64,000 nt of DNA from Lachnoclostridium sp. (GCA_023665475.1 JAMPEB010000002.1:186001-250000); one strand, 5' to 3'; shown: positions 8,808-19,960, counted from the first letter of the stretch. Notes: a model not told the origin generated them from the sequence alone. Program-made: numbers and translations.

Positions 8808-11035
8808 TTTTTCTCCTCCCTCTCTTTTTCTTCTCTCCCCGCTTTTCTTCCGGCCTTACTTATCTTGTTTGTTTTTCCTGCCTTCTTACTCTTTTTTGTT
8901 CTTCCCTCTTTTTCCTTTTTGGCCTTTCGCTCTGCTCTTTCTCCCTTTTCCGCTCCTGCAGCCTTTCTTTCCTTCTTTCCCCGTCCCGTCTTTATGGTTT
9001 TTTTCTCCGGTCCGGCAGAAGTTCCTTCACCTTCCTCCGCCAGCTCAAAATCAATGGTTCTTGCTGCTTTGTCACATGCCGCCACAATAATTTTTACGGA
9101 CATTCCTATCTTAAAACTTCTGCCGGTGACGGCTCCCCTGACCTCGTTTGTTCGGTTTTCAAAATAATAGGCTTCCCCCGGAAGCCCGGAAATGGGAATC
9201 ATGCCCTCCACCGTATTGGGCAGCATGACATAGACGCCCCATTTCGTGACGCCTGAAATCACACCCTCGTATTCCTGCCCGATACGCTCCGTCATGTATT
9301 CTACTTTCTTTAGTTTATCAGTCTCCCGCTCCGCCTCGTCCGCCTGCCGTTCCGTGTCGGAAGAATGTTTTGCCACTCCGGGCAAAATATCCTTATAATG
9401 TTCTACCTTCGCCTCATTCATTTTTCCCCGCAGTTGTTCTTTGATAATACGGTGAATCTGTAAATCCGGATAGCGCCGGATAGGGGATGTAAAATGGCAG
9501 TAATACGGACAGGCCAGACCAAAATGTCCTGTGCAGTCCACACTGTAAACCGCCTGCTTCATGCTGCGCAGCACAAGCCGGCTGATCATCTGCTCCTCGG
9601 GAGTGCCTTTTGCCTTTTCCAACAGCCTTTGAAACTCTTTGGGATGAATCTCAAAAACCGATGCAGCTTTTTTCATTTTACGGATTCCCACAGACTTTGC
9701 CGCGCCGCCTTGCAGATAATAACCGAAACCGCTAATCTGAGCCGTTAGCTGCTTTACTTCTTCCTTGTCCGGCACGCCGTGGGTGCGGTATACAAAAGGG
9801 ATTTCCAGCCGATTAAAGTGCTGCGCCACGGTTTCGTTTGCCGCCAGCATAAAATCTTCTATGATGTCCGTTGCGATATTTCGCTCATATGCCTTAATTT
9901 CTATAGGACGCCCCTCGCTGTCCAAAAGAATCCTGCTCTCCGGGAAATCAAAGTCAATGGCTCCCCTCTGTCTTCTTTTCTCCCGAAAAATCAAAGAAAG
10001 TTCCTCCATCAGCCGAAACATGGGCGCCAGAGAGGCATACTTTGCATATTCCGGCTCCCTGTCTACAATGGATTCGTCTTCCAGAATCTTTTTCACGGCG
10101 GTGTAAGTCATACGCCGGTCTACACGGATAACCGTCTCGCAGATTTCATAATCCGTAATCTCCCCCGTGGGAGCCACATTCATAAGACAGCTTAACGCCA
10201 GTCTGTCCTCACCCTCGTTTAAGGAACAGATACCGTTTGAAAGGGCATGGGGCAGCATGGGAATCACCCTGTCCACCAGATAAACGCTGGTTCCTCTTTT
10301 TAACGCCTCTCTGTCCAAGGCGGAATTTTCCTGCACATAGTTGGTGACATCGGCAATATGGACTCCAAGGTGATACTGCTTTCCGTCAAAGCTCAAGCTG
10401 ACGGCGTCATCCAAATCCTTGGCGTCCTCTCCGTCAATCGTCACCATAGTCAGATCCCTCAAATCTTTTCTGCCCGCCCTGTCCGCTTCGGAGACCGGCT
10501 TTGCCACATTTTCTACCTGATTCATCACCTTATCACTGAATGCCATGGGAAGATTATAATTTTTTACAATGGAGAGAATATCTACCCCCGGATCGTTCAC
10601 ATGACCGATAATCTCCGTTATCCTGCCTTCGGGACTCCTGCGCTCGTTTCCGTAGTCCGTAATCTCCACTACTACCTTATGCCCGCTCACTGCCTTTTTG
10701 GACTCTTCCACAGGAATAAAAATATCTTTTGACAGTTGAGGAGTATCCGGCACTACAAATCCATAATGCTCATTGCTTTTTTCAAAGGTTCCCACCAGCG
10801 TAACAATACCCCTCTCCAGAATTTTTACCACGCCGGCTTCCTCCCTGCCCCTCCATTTGGTATGAAGCAGGGCGATCTGCACTATATCTTTATGAAATGC
10901 GCCGTTAACCTTACTCTTGGGCACATAAATATCCTCTTTGCGGTCCTCCACTCTCACAAAGCCGAATCCTCTCACATTACTTAAAAAAGTGCCTGTAAGC
11001 AACACTTCCTTTTCTCTTTCTTTTTTTTGACGCAT
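8777..11035 (-). CDS. rnr: Ribonuclease R
   Basis: Processive 3'-5' exoribonuclease that degrades structured RNA and tmRNA-tagged messages. The 752 residues hold cold-shock/OB domains (about 10-70 and 78-145), the RNB catalytic core beginning near 190 with [14 protein letters not shown] (D201, D207, D209, D210 region, magnesium ligands), an S1 domain (about 588-665, [17 protein letters not shown]), and a very basic K/E/R-rich tail (about 680-752). It starts directly at the first cold-shock domain; the N-terminal helix-turn-helix of many RNase R proteins is missing. The ATG at 11035 has a poor ribosome site (GGAAGG touching it) and I see no in-frame alternative upstream. Sits between secG and smpB, overlapping smpB by 31 bases. 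Confidence 0.96.
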   Translation of the reverse strand: MRQKKEREKEVLLTGTFLSNVRGFGFVRVEDRKEDIYVPKSKVNGAFHKDIVQIALLHTKWRGREEAGVVKILERGIVTLVGTFEKSNEHYGFVVPDTPQLSKDIFIPVEESKKAVSGHKVVVEITDYGNERRSPEGRITEIIGHVNDPGVDILSIVKNYNLPMAFSDKVMNQVENVAKPVSEADRAGRKDLRDLTMVTIDGEDAKDLDDAVSLSFDGKQYHLGVHIADVTNYVQENSALDREALKRGTSVYLVDRVIPMLPHALSNGICSLNEGEDRLALSCLMNVAPTGEITDYEICETVIRVDRRMTYTAVKKILEDESIVDREPEYAKYASLAPMFRLMEELSLIFREKRRQRGAIDFDFPESRILLDSEGRPIEIKAYERNIATDIIEDFMLAANETVAQHFNRLEIPFVYRTHGVPDKEEVKQLTAQISGFGYYLQGGAAKSVGIRKMKKAASVFEIHPKEFQRLLEKAKGTPEEQMISRLVLRSMKQAVYSVDCTGHFGLACPYYCHFTSPIRRYPDLQIHRIIKEQLRGKMNEAKVEHYKDILPGVAKHSSDTERQADEAERETDKLKKVEYMTERIGQEYEGVISGVTKWGVYVMLPNTVEGMIPISGLPGEAYYFENRTNEVRGAVTGRSFKIGMSVKIIVAACDKAARTIDFELAEEGEGTSAGPEKKTIKTGRGKKERKAAGAEKGERAERKAKKEKEGRTKKSKKAGKTNKISKAGRKAGREEKEREEKKWRKKRKRKD

Positions 11036-11076
11036 CCTTCCACTCTTTCTATTGATTGATAACCTGATGATATAAG

Positions 11077-11100
11077 AAAAAAATCTCGCTATGCGAGATT
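11077..11100 (-). terminator. Terminator or attenuator between secG and rnr
   Basis: Plus-strand AATCTCGC (11082-11089), loop TAT, GCGAGATT (11093-11100), with seven As at 11077-11083, which read in minus sense as a perfect 8-base stem followed by seven Ts. It follows the secG stop by 17 bases and precedes rnr by 42. No clear rnr promoter lies between, so rnr-smpB probably depends on read-through. Confidence 0.8.
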
Positions 11101-11116
11101 CTTTCTTAAGCAGGAG

Positions 11117-11356
11117 TTAAAAAACATTTAAATTCAGTACCATGGACAATACTATGAACAATACTGCAAGTACCTTTGTGCCTCTCAGTAACATTCCCTC
11201 TCCGGAGCGTCCTTTATTCTTGCCCCAGAAGGTTTCGGCGGCTCCGCTGATGGAACCTAATCCGGCAGATTTGCCTTCCTGCATTAATACTAAAACGGTA
11301 AGCGCTATACATATCAATATAAATATAACCGTCACAACAATCCTTAACATTGGCAA
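11117..11356 (-). CDS. secG: Preprotein translocase subunit SecG
   Basis: Small membrane partner of SecY/SecE that helps the Sec channel. The 79 residues have two hydrophobic segments (about 4-24 and 60-78) joined by the conserved QEGKSAGLGSISGAAETFWG cytoplasmic loop, diagnostic for SecG. Start choice: a TTG at 11356 has GGAGG at six bases; an ATG two codons later (11350) would be twelve bases away, so TTG looks better, though the protein differs by only two residues. Promoter at 11388-11416. The secG-rnr-smpB order is common in Firmicutes. Confidence 0.95.
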   Translation of the reverse strand: MPMLRIVVTVIFILICIALTVLVLMQEGKSAGLGSISGAAETFWGKNKGRSGEGMLLRGTKVLAVLFIVLSMVLNLNVF

Positions 11357-11387
11357 TTCACACCTCCTGTCACGCTAAACATAAATT

Positions 11388-11416
11388 ATGTTACCATAAG
11401 ATGCACGCAAATTCAA
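11388..11416 (-). promoter_or_regulatory. Promoter of secG(-rnr-smpB)
   Basis: Minus strand TTGAAT (11411-11416), 17-base spacer ending in TATGG, TAACAT (11388-11393). The TGG directly before the -10 gives an extended -10 motif. About 32 bases before the secG start. Confidence 0.6.
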
Positions 11417-11438
11417 CTGTTTTTATAAAATTTTCTCA

Positions 11439-12820
<1,382 letters not shown>

Positions 12821-12843
12821 ATTCTTTTTGTCTTGGAACCTTA

Positions 12844-13485
12844 TTACTGAACTGCCTCCATATCAAACAGGGACATTTCTAAGTTAGCCAGATCGTTTGT
12901 GTTGGGGGTATAAAGCTTGTCCACCAGCTCAATCTTTATCGTAAGCTCGGCAGGCTCCGCATAAGTGATAGCGCTCATCGCATTCTTCATGCTGTCCTTC
13001 ATTGCTTCCATCAGCTTTTCCATCTGCTCTTCCTGAGAAAGCGCCGCAACGGAAGCATCTCCCTGCAGATTCATTACAGCCTGCATATAATCTTCCATCA
13101 TAGGCTCAAAAATAATCATCTTCTCATATGTAACCGTTACCACAAAAGAACCGTTACTCTGCTTTTCGGCCTTTCCCACCGTATATTTTACCTTGGAAAA
13201 CATATCCTTAAAAACTTCACGGAACTCTTCTTCCAGCGTATCGGAAACAGTCAGTCCCTCCAAGAAAGCATTTACCTCTGTATCAATGCCTTCCTCATAA
13301 ATATCGGAAGCTTCCTCAGCCGTGCCGAGTTTTAATTTTACAAGACCGCTTGAATCATTCTTGTAGGAATTATCCAGCGTAGCCTTCAGATACTCCGCTG
13401 CGTCAAACTTGGAGCCACATCCGCCAAGGACGCCCATCAGCATTACACATACCAATGCCAATGCAATCTTCTTTACATGTTTCAT
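12844..13485 (-). CDS. Lipoprotein, one copy of a shared domain (family member 1)
   Basis: Function not recognised. A 213-residue exported lipoprotein: signal peptide MKHVKKIALALV..., lipobox LGGC with C23, then one copy of a domain of about 150 residues found four times in this locus. Landmarks are FDAAEYLKATLDNSYKND, a KYTVG followed by NGSFVVTVTYE, and a closing AEPAELTIKIELVD. ATG 13485 was chosen because it starts the signal peptide and has AAGGAG ten bases upstream; 21 residues of longer frame before it do not look like part of a signal. It has the strongest promoter of the cluster (13558-13586) and precedes eno by 85 bases. Confidence 0.85.
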   Translation of the reverse strand: MKHVKKIALALVCVMLMGVLGGCGSKFDAAEYLKATLDNSYKNDSSGLVKLKLGTAEEASDIYEEGIDTEVNAFLEGLTVSDTLEEEFREVFKDMFSKVKYTVGKAEKQSNGSFVVTVTYEKMIIFEPMMEDYMQAVMNLQGDASVAALSQEEQMEKLMEAMKDSMKNAMSAITYAEPAELTIKIELVDKLYTPNTNDLANLEMSLFDMEAVQ

Positions 13486-13557
13486 TGTCTTTCTTCTCCT
13501 TTTTGTCATAAAGATATTTTCCTGCGTGATACGCATTGTATTACACACGCAAAAAAC

Positions 13558-13586
13558 AATTTACCACAAATCTGAAAATCTGTCAA
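13558..13586 (-). promoter_or_regulatory. Strong promoter of lipoprotein 1 (and perhaps eno)
   Basis: Minus strand TTGACA (13581-13586, perfect -35), 17 bases, TGG extended element and TAAATT (13558-13563). About 72 bases before the lipoprotein start. The best -35 box in the window. Confidence 0.75.
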
Positions 13587-13650
13587 TATTTTTTTGCATC
13601 GGCAGGCTCTCCTGCGGCAGACCCGCCGTATGCATATGTACCGTGGGATT

Positions 13651-14313
13651 TTACTTTGTGATATCAAAAATATCAAATAACCTCATAAATATCAGGTAAA
13701 CATCCCCGTCGCTAATCTGATACTGTCCGCTTTTCGGCTCCACCGTTACGGATATCTCAACAGGCTCCGTATATTCTATATGGGAAAGTCCTTTTTGCAT
13801 ACTATCCCTTAACAGTCCCATCACATATTTCTGCGCATCTGCTTCGGAGGACGGTGCGGATGCGGGAAACTGCGTCCAGTTTTTATATAAATCCACACAG
13901 GCTTTTTTGTATTCCCCTTCATAGGCTTTATAAAACTGCGCCTGCTCACAGGTGACAGTCACCACATAAGAACCGTCCTCCCGCTTTCTGAAATCCCCCA
14001 CCGTGTATTTTGCCTTGGCATATAATTCTTTGAAAATTTCCCGGAAATCCTCTTCCAATTCCGGCGTAATCTCATAATTTTCGCTGTAGTTCGAGAGGAA
14101 AGAAGAGGTAATGCTGTTTATCTGTTTTTCATAAGCGGCAGTCTGGTCCTTGATGCCTGCCGGCGTTTCATTCATAAATACGCAGCCGAGCCATATCTTC
14201 ACATATTCGGAAGCGTCAATCTCCGGCGACACTCCGCATCCCGAAAAAAACACCGCCGCTATCACACAGGCAGATACCGCTGCCGCTTTCTTTATCCTGT
14301 TTTGTATATCCAT
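13651..14313 (-). CDS. Lipoprotein, one copy of the shared domain (family member 2)
   Basis: Function not recognised. A 220-residue lipoprotein with a signal peptide starting MDIQNRIKKAAAV and lipobox FSGC (C26). One copy of the same domain as its neighbours: IDASEYVKIWLGCVF, then KYTVGDFRKREDGSYVVTVTCE, and EPVEISVTVEPKS near the end. It is the most diverged copy: the NSYKND stretch is replaced and the usual tyrosine after VTVT is cysteine. ATG 14313 has GGAGG at five bases. It follows member 3 by 91 bases with no evident terminator, so the two are probably co-transcribed. Confidence 0.85.
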   Translation of the reverse strand: MDIQNRIKKAAAVSACVIAAVFFSGCGVSPEIDASEYVKIWLGCVFMNETPAGIKDQTAAYEKQINSITSSFLSNYSENYEITPELEEDFREIFKELYAKAKYTVGDFRKREDGSYVVTVTCEQAQFYKAYEGEYKKACVDLYKNWTQFPASAPSSEADAQKYVMGLLRDSMQKGLSHIEYTEPVEISVTVEPKSGQYQISDGDVYLIFMRLFDIFDITK

Positions 14314-14404
14314 CCCAACCTCCGTTTCACCGCTTTCGTTTGGCAGCATAAATAGGTTTGATTGCGCCACCCAATGCCCATGCAGGCACCGCCGCAAACA
14401 TCGC

Positions 14405-15697
14405 TTACGGGAACCACGAAAGCGTTTCAAAATCAAAGAAATTGTTCTGCAATTTAAGTTGGTCCTCCTGCTTCATCACATAATACTCATCTTTCGGCAC
14501 AAGCGTAACCGTCATGGTTTCAGGCTCCTTATATTCCGGATGTAAAAGAATTTCCCTGATACAGTCCCTCTCAATGATGAGCATTTGTTCCGTCACGGCA
14601 TCTTCACTGTCGGGAAACTGTGCGGGAACCGTCTGCCACTCCAGCATCTTCCGGTTAAATTTTTGCGCTGCATCCGCAATCATCGGTTCAAATAACTTCA
14701 TCTGTTCGTAAGTCACCTGTACGGTATAGGTACCGTCTTCCTGCCTCTTCGCATCCCCCACCGTGTATTTTACGCGACTGAGCAATTCTTTCATAAGCTC
14801 CCAAAACTCATGGTATAGTTCCTCGGAAATATCGCTGTCGATTACTGCGGCAAAATCACTCATTTCGCCGGCGACTCCCAACTCATAGATAACTGCCGCC
14901 TCATTTTTTGAAAAACCCGTGGCCTCACAAAATAAAGCGGAATCGTTTTTATAAGAATTATCCAATAAACCCTGCACATACATGGCGGCGTCAAAATCAT
15001 AAAGATTGGTAATATCAAAAAAAGGCAGCTTGTCCGCGTCCGGTTTATCGAAGAATTTTGACTCTAAATCCTCCAAATCCCGCTTCGCCGGAACATAGCA
15101 CCGTTTCGCCGTTTTTACCAAAGTAATGGTGGTTTCGGCAGGGTCTTCATACTTTGCATTGACAAGCATTTTTCTGATACTGCCCCGAAGCAGGGTTAAA
15201 AACGCCTCCTTCATCTCCCCGTCGGTTCCGGGCGCCGAGGAAGGGTTCTCCCTCCAGCTTTTTAATTCCCTTTCATAAGCTTTCAGGGCGTCATCCATCG
15301 CAGGCTCAAAAACCTGCATCCTCTCATAGCTTACCGTGACTATGCAGGAACCGTCTTCCTGTTGTGTAAAATCCCCAACCTCATACTTTGCGCCGGCAAA
15401 AATCTCCGGCATGACTTCCCGGAAATCAGCTTCCAATTCTTTTGAAATGCCAAATGAGGAAAAGAAAGCATCAAACTGCGCATCCATGCCGTCCTCATAG
15501 GTGTCTGCCGCCGCACTCTCGGATATGGCAAGTTTTAATTCCACCACTGACTTCGTATCGCCTTTTAAGCCATTGTCCAGATATGCTTTTAAACACTGCG
15601 GGGCATTAACGGATTTTCCGCATCCGCAGAGCGCTCCCGCAAACAGCACCGCCACAAGCACGAATACCGCTTTCTTTATGCTTTTTCTTTCCCTCAT
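14405..15697 (-). CDS. Lipoprotein with two copies of the shared domain (family member 3)
   Basis: Function not recognised. A 430-residue lipoprotein with signal peptide MRERKSIKKAVFVLV and lipobox ending at C26 (C24 is possible). Two tandem copies of the domain: copy one about 30-215 (KYEVGDFTQQEDGSCIVTVSYE) and copy two about 226-425 (FDAAMYVQGLLDNSYKND, KYTVGDAKRQEDGTYTVQVTYE). Copy two is closer to lipoprotein 1 than to copy one in its opening, suggesting that gene 1 or this gene arose by duplication of a module. ATG 15697 has CAGGTG five bases upstream. It begins 27 bases after the gpmI stop, so is likely on the gpmI transcript. Confidence 0.85.
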   Translation of the reverse strand: MRERKSIKKAVFVLVAVLFAGALCGCGKSVNAPQCLKAYLDNGLKGDTKSVVELKLAISESAAADTYEDGMDAQFDAFFSSFGISKELEADFREVMPEIFAGAKYEVGDFTQQEDGSCIVTVSYERMQVFEPAMDDALKAYERELKSWRENPSSAPGTDGEMKEAFLTLLRGSIRKMLVNAKYEDPAETTITLVKTAKRCYVPAKRDLEDLESKFFDKPDADKLPFFDITNLYDFDAAMYVQGLLDNSYKNDSALFCEATGFSKNEAAVIYELGVAGEMSDFAAVIDSDISEELYHEFWELMKELLSRVKYTVGDAKRQEDGTYTVQVTYEQMKLFEPMIADAAQKFNRKMLEWQTVPAQFPDSEDAVTEQMLIIERDCIREILLHPEYKEPETMTVTLVPKDEYYVMKQEDQLKLQNNFFDFETLSWFP

Positions 15698-15724
15698 TTG
15701 TCACCTGTATTCTTTCCCGTTATA

Positions 15725-17287
15725 TTATTTACGAACCAGCAGGGATTTGCCGGTCATTTCCTGCGGCTGTGTTTTTCCCATAATCTGAATCAATGTGGGA
15801 ACAATATCCGCCAGACAGCCGTCTTCCCTCAGTGTGTATGCCTCGTCATAGTTTACCAGAATGAAGGGCACCGGATTGGTAGTATGCGCCGTAAAGGGAG
15901 CATTGGTTTCATAATCCACAAGCTGCTCCGCATTGCCGTGGTCCGCGCAGATAAACAAAGCGCCGTCCGTTTCTTTCACCAGCTCTACGATTTCACCCAC
16001 ACATTTGTCGATGACTTCCACCGCCTCTATGGCTGCTTCCAGCACGCCGGTATGACCCACCATATCCGGATTGGCAAAGTTGCAGATAATCACATCATAG
16101 TAAGGCTCGCCGTTGTCATCCTTTGCAGTGATGGCCTCACTGAGCTTATCGCATACGGTATATGCGCTCATGCGGGGCTTTTTGTCGTAAGTGGGCACAT
16201 ATTTGGGAGAATTTACCAAAATACGCTCTTCCCCCGCATTGGGCTCCTCCACGCCGCCGTTAAAAAAGAAGGTAACATGGGCATATTTCTCGGTCTCCGC
16301 GATTCTCGCCTGCTTGCATCCGTTCGCCGCCAGCCATTCACCGAAAGTATTGGTGACCGCAATCTTGTGGAATGCCACCTCCTTGTTGGCAATGGTGGGG
16401 TCATAATCGGAAAAACACACATAGGTGATATCCTTGCGGGGTCCCCTGTCAAAGCCTTTAAAATCATCATCGCAGAAAGCTCTGGTAATCTCTCTTGCAC
16501 GGTCGGGGCGGAAATTGAAGAACACAACGGAATCCCCGTCCTGTACGGTGGTGACGGGCTTTCCGTCTTCCACCACTACCGTGGGCTTTACAAATTCATC
16601 CGTCTCTCCCTTGTCATAGGAATTCTGGATTCCGCAGACGCCGCATGCCGCCGTGAGCCCTTCTCCTTTAGTCAAAGCATCATAAGCCAGCTTAACGCGG
16701 TCATAATTATTATCCCTGTCCATGGCATAATAACGCCCCATCACGGAAGCAATTTTTCCTACGCCGATTTTCTCCATTTCGGCATTTAACGCTTCCGCAA
16801 ATTCCTTTCCGCTGGCGGGAGGAGTGTCCCTTCCGTCCAGAAAACAATGTACAAACACCTTACTTAATCCGTTTCTCTTTGCCAGCTCCAGCAGTCCGTA
16901 CAAATGTGTGTTATGGCTGTGTACGCCTCCGTCCGACAAAAGCCCCATCAAATGAAGGGCGCTGTCATTTTTCCTGCAGTTTTCCACGGCGTGGAGCAGA
17001 GCCGGATTTTCAAAAAAAGTTCCGTCCTGTATCTCCTTGGTGATTCTGGTAAGTTCCTGATAAACAATGCGCCCTGCGCCCATATTCAAATGCCCTACCT
17101 CGGAATTGCCCATCTGTCCGTCGGGAAGCCCCACTGCCATGCCGCTGGCGTTCCCTTTCACAAAAGGATATTCCTTCATCAGTCTGTCCATAACAGGGGT
17201 CTTTGCCTGTGCTACGGCATTACCGTCCGTCCTTTCATTTAACCCATATCCGTCCAAAATCATTAAAACAACCGGTTTCTTGCCCAT
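15725..17287 (-). CDS. gpmI: 2,3-bisphosphoglycerate-independent phosphoglycerate mutase
   Basis: Interconverts 3- and 2-phosphoglycerate, the step before enolase. The 520 residues fit the two-domain, manganese-dependent enzyme of the alkaline phosphatase superfamily: metal ligand D12 in MILDGYG, the phosphorylated serine S62 in MGNSEVGH, HCFLDGRDTPP, and the second metal set in NFANPDMVGHTG and CADHGNAEQ near the C-terminus. ATG 17287. In many Firmicutes it sits with tpiA and eno; here three lipoprotein genes separate it from eno and a solute-binding protein gene lies 37 bases upstream without a terminator, so it may be read from the transporter promoter. Confidence 0.98.
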   Translation of the reverse strand: MGKKPVVLMILDGYGLNERTDGNAVAQAKTPVMDRLMKEYPFVKGNASGMAVGLPDGQMGNSEVGHLNMGAGRIVYQELTRITKEIQDGTFFENPALLHAVENCRKNDSALHLMGLLSDGGVHSHNTHLYGLLELAKRNGLSKVFVHCFLDGRDTPPASGKEFAEALNAEMEKIGVGKIASVMGRYYAMDRDNNYDRVKLAYDALTKGEGLTAACGVCGIQNSYDKGETDEFVKPTVVVEDGKPVTTVQDGDSVVFFNFRPDRAREITRAFCDDDFKGFDRGPRKDITYVCFSDYDPTIANKEVAFHKIAVTNTFGEWLAANGCKQARIAETEKYAHVTFFFNGGVEEPNAGEERILVNSPKYVPTYDKKPRMSAYTVCDKLSEAITAKDDNGEPYYDVIICNFANPDMVGHTGVLEAAIEAVEVIDKCVGEIVELVKETDGALFICADHGNAEQLVDYETNAPFTAHTTNPVPFILVNYDEAYTLREDGCLADIVPTLIQIMGKTQPQEMTGKSLLVRK

Positions 17288-17324
17288 GTCCTTTTATTTC
17301 CTTTCTTATTGCTTCCTGTTTTTG

Positions 17325-19925
17325 TTACATATTTTCGTTTACATAAACCTTCACGCGGCTCTGGATAACCTCCGCCACGGCCTCGGCGCTCTTCTGCCCT
17401 TCAAAGAAGGCTGCCACTTCCTCCGTGATAATATTTTGCACATTCTGGTCCATATAGGCAGGCTTATCAACCGACTTTATAAAGGCGTCTATCCGATCTA
17501 CCTCTTCCTGCGTCATAACCGGAATCACGATTTCTTCATCATTGATATAGTATGTGTCATCATACTCCACCTTATTGCCGTCCACATCTTCATAATATGG
17601 CTTTTCCATAGCTGCTTTCAGCCACTTCTCATAGCTCGCCCCATTGGTAGGTATCCGCCAGCCTAATTCGTCCTGATACTCCTCCGTCAGGTAATAGCGC
17701 AAAAACTGCCATGCGCCCTCCTTGTTGGCGGACTTAGAGGAAATCGCATAGAAGTTGTTCACGGAAACTACGCTTCCTTTGCCGCTGTCCGTGGGAAATC
17801 CCACAAAGCTTACCGATTCTCCCATAGAGCCTTTTATGCTCCGGTTCAAATCGTGCATGTCGTTCAGATATACATCCAGCAGCAGGGTCCTGTTCTCCCT
17901 CCACTGGGAACCATAATTCATCCAATAATCATCGTCCCAGTTTTCATAATCCAATTCTGCGGGCAGGGTATTGGCATATTCCAGCATCTCAATAAAGTTC
18001 CGGGAATCAAAATCGCATTTTCCCGTGGATATATCCACGAAATCACTTCCGCAGAATGTCAGCATATTATAAATGAAGCTATCCCTTGTGGTCTCGCCGA
18101 ATCCCAGCGTCCCCTCCGGAAGGGAATCCACTATCTCGCGGAATTCCGCCATGGTCCAGGAAGTCCTGTCACCCACCAGAGACTGCTTGCCCATATAGCT
18201 TCTCACGGTGAAAGAAGGAATCACATAATAAAGCTTGTCTTTCACCCTATAAGCGTCAAAGGCGCTCTGTACAAACTCCGTCTTGGACAACTCCTCATCC
18301 TGCTCTATCAGCTTTTCCACATCCGCCAAAAGTCCCTTGGAAATGTAATTCTCCACGGGCATATTGGGATTGCATATCAGAATATCGGGCATATTGCCGG
18401 AGATAATGTCATTGTTCAACTGTGTGTATCCCGCCATATAATCGTCCTGTGTGGAATAGGATTCATATTCCTTATAGATAATGCGGTACTCGTCACTTTC
18501 CTTGTTGAAATCCACGATTCTCTTTCTGATATCATAGTTGATATAAAATGCGGCGATAAGAATCACCTTTTTATCCGGAATATCCTTAGGGTCCACCTTG
18601 CTAAAATAACCCACCCTTGTGGTATAATCCTCCATATCGTTATAAAAACCTATAAAGTTATCCCCGTCCAGCATGACAATCTGGTTCAGGCTGTTGGTAT
18701 ACAGGTCGGAATTGACATAACTCATGATCTGCGTGATGTCCTCATCCCCGATGTTGTAGGTAAACACCCCTGAAGTTGTACTGAACACCAAATCCGTATC
18801 TATGCCTGCGCTCATTGCGCTATAACCTCTGAGGTTCAACACCTCAGGCATCTTCTCTCCTTCTCCCAGCTTGCCCGATTCAAGGTCATAAGGCGCTATA
18901 TACAGGTATCTCCAATCCTGATCCCAATACAGCGCATAAGCGGCGCCCCCGTCTTTTAAGACAATTTCTGAAAGCCTTTCAAGGTTCTCGTCTTCGCTCT
19001 TGAATTCCCCGACTTCTACAACCCTGCCTTTTTGGTCTATGATCACTCGGGCGCTTTCTTCCCCTTCCAGAACCACCATAAGGGAACCGTCCTCCAAAGA
19101 GGTCATGAAATTGACCCAGTATTCTTCCTGACTGTCATAAATTTCCGAAAGATCCTGCTCCCACTCAATATTCCCCTTCATATCCCATGCGCATAATACC
19201 AGTTTTCTCTGATTCACCGTATTATAAGGGTCCGTATAATCGTTTCTGCTGTACCGCTTGATTCCGTACAGAAGCTTGGCGTCCGCGGCAAAGGCAAAAT
19301 TCTGATATCCCGCGTACTCGTTTATATTCATAAAAGGATCCATGATATCAATATCCGGAACCGCCATGTCATCATCCGTCACATCCCCATCGTCCGTCTG
19401 TGTATCGTCCTGATCGGCGTCTTCGGAAGTATCCTCCGCAGGCACTGTCTCCTCGGAAGCTGAAGGCGCAACCGCTTCCGGTATAGGCATCGGCACTGCC
19501 TGAGCACGGGCAAGGGGCATAATACCGCCCACGGTTCCGCTGTTAAAATCGGAGTCTCCTCCGCCATTTTCTTCATCGAGTCCCCAATCCGGCTTTTCGA
19601 GGTTTATTTCAAGATTCTGCATTTTGATATTCGAGCCGTCAGCATCCATGGTCACAATCCGCAAATCCTGACCGTCTTCACTGCTTGCCGAATAATGATA
19701 CACTTCCATCAAAATATAGATTTTGTCACCTTTTTTTATGGTATCCCGGATACCTATGTCATCTCCCAGATTGGCAAATTCTCCGATTTCCCTGCCGGAA
19801 TAAACATACTGTTTCGCCAGATTCGGGTCCTGACTTACGCCTTTTCCTCCGCAGGAGGTAAGTCCCATAACCATTGCGGCACAAAGGACTGCGCACAACC
19901 CCCTTTGAAACCATTTCTTTTTCAT
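17325..19925 (-). CDS. Large extracellular solute-binding lipoprotein, propeller-like N-terminus (SBP2)
   Basis: Likely binding protein of a carbohydrate-type ABC importer, anchored outside the membrane. Of 866 residues, the signal peptide and lipobox LTSC (C25) come first; residues about 30-460 are beta-rich repeats (for example DGSLMVVLEG, DGGAAYALYWD) that look like a propeller, interrupted by an acidic, proline-rich insert (about 130-190); residues about 460-866 are the solute-binding fold (IRKRIVDFNKESDEYRIIYKEY, NNDIISGNMPDILICN, KEGAWQFLRYYLTEEYQ). The ends of both halves match SBP1 (24781-26976), closing with VIQSRVKVYVNEN. Plain solute-binding proteins are about 400-550 residues, so the front half is extra. 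Extended -10 promoters lie just upstream. Confidence 0.85.
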   Translation of the reverse strand: MKKKWFQRGLCAVLCAAMVMGLTSCGGKGVSQDPNLAKQYVYSGREIGEFANLGDDIGIRDTIKKGDKIYILMEVYHYSASSEDGQDLRIVTMDADGSNIKMQNLEINLEKPDWGLDEENGGGDSDFNSGTVGGIMPLARAQAVPMPIPEAVAPSASEETVPAEDTSEDADQDDTQTDDGDVTDDDMAVPDIDIMDPFMNINEYAGYQNFAFAADAKLLYGIKRYSRNDYTDPYNTVNQRKLVLCAWDMKGNIEWEQDLSEIYDSQEEYWVNFMTSLEDGSLMVVLEGEESARVIIDQKGRVVEVGEFKSEDENLERLSEIVLKDGGAAYALYWDQDWRYLYIAPYDLESGKLGEGEKMPEVLNLRGYSAMSAGIDTDLVFSTTSGVFTYNIGDEDITQIMSYVNSDLYTNSLNQIVMLDGDNFIGFYNDMEDYTTRVGYFSKVDPKDIPDKKVILIAAFYINYDIRKRIVDFNKESDEYRIIYKEYESYSTQDDYMAGYTQLNNDIISGNMPDILICNPNMPVENYISKGLLADVEKLIEQDEELSKTEFVQSAFDAYRVKDKLYYVIPSFTVRSYMGKQSLVGDRTSWTMAEFREIVDSLPEGTLGFGETTRDSFIYNMLTFCGSDFVDISTGKCDFDSRNFIEMLEYANTLPAELDYENWDDDYWMNYGSQWRENRTLLLDVYLNDMHDLNRSIKGSMGESVSFVGFPTDSGKGSVVSVNNFYAISSKSANKEGAWQFLRYYLTEEYQDELGWRIPTNGASYEKWLKAAMEKPYYEDVDGNKVEYDDTYYINDEEIVIPVMTQEEVDRIDAFIKSVDKPAYMDQNVQNIITEEVAAFFEGQKSAEAVAEVIQSRVKVYVNENM

Positions 19926-19960
19926 AATATCCTCCTTTTCTGTATTACTTTATTTTTATG

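Noticed and set aside
13590..13640. A terminator between lipoproteins 2 and 1
   Set aside because: There is an imperfect GC-rich inverted repeat, but in minus sense it is followed by As, not Ts.
15698..16789. A 363-codon frame on the plus strand opposite gpmI
   Set aside because: It is antisense to gpmI, whose catalytic motifs are intact on the minus strand; the plus-strand product has no recognisable domain.
17853..18773. A 306-codon plus-strand frame opposite SBP2
   Set aside because: A shadow of a clear solute-binding protein; histidine/isoleucine-rich composition typical of antisense frames.
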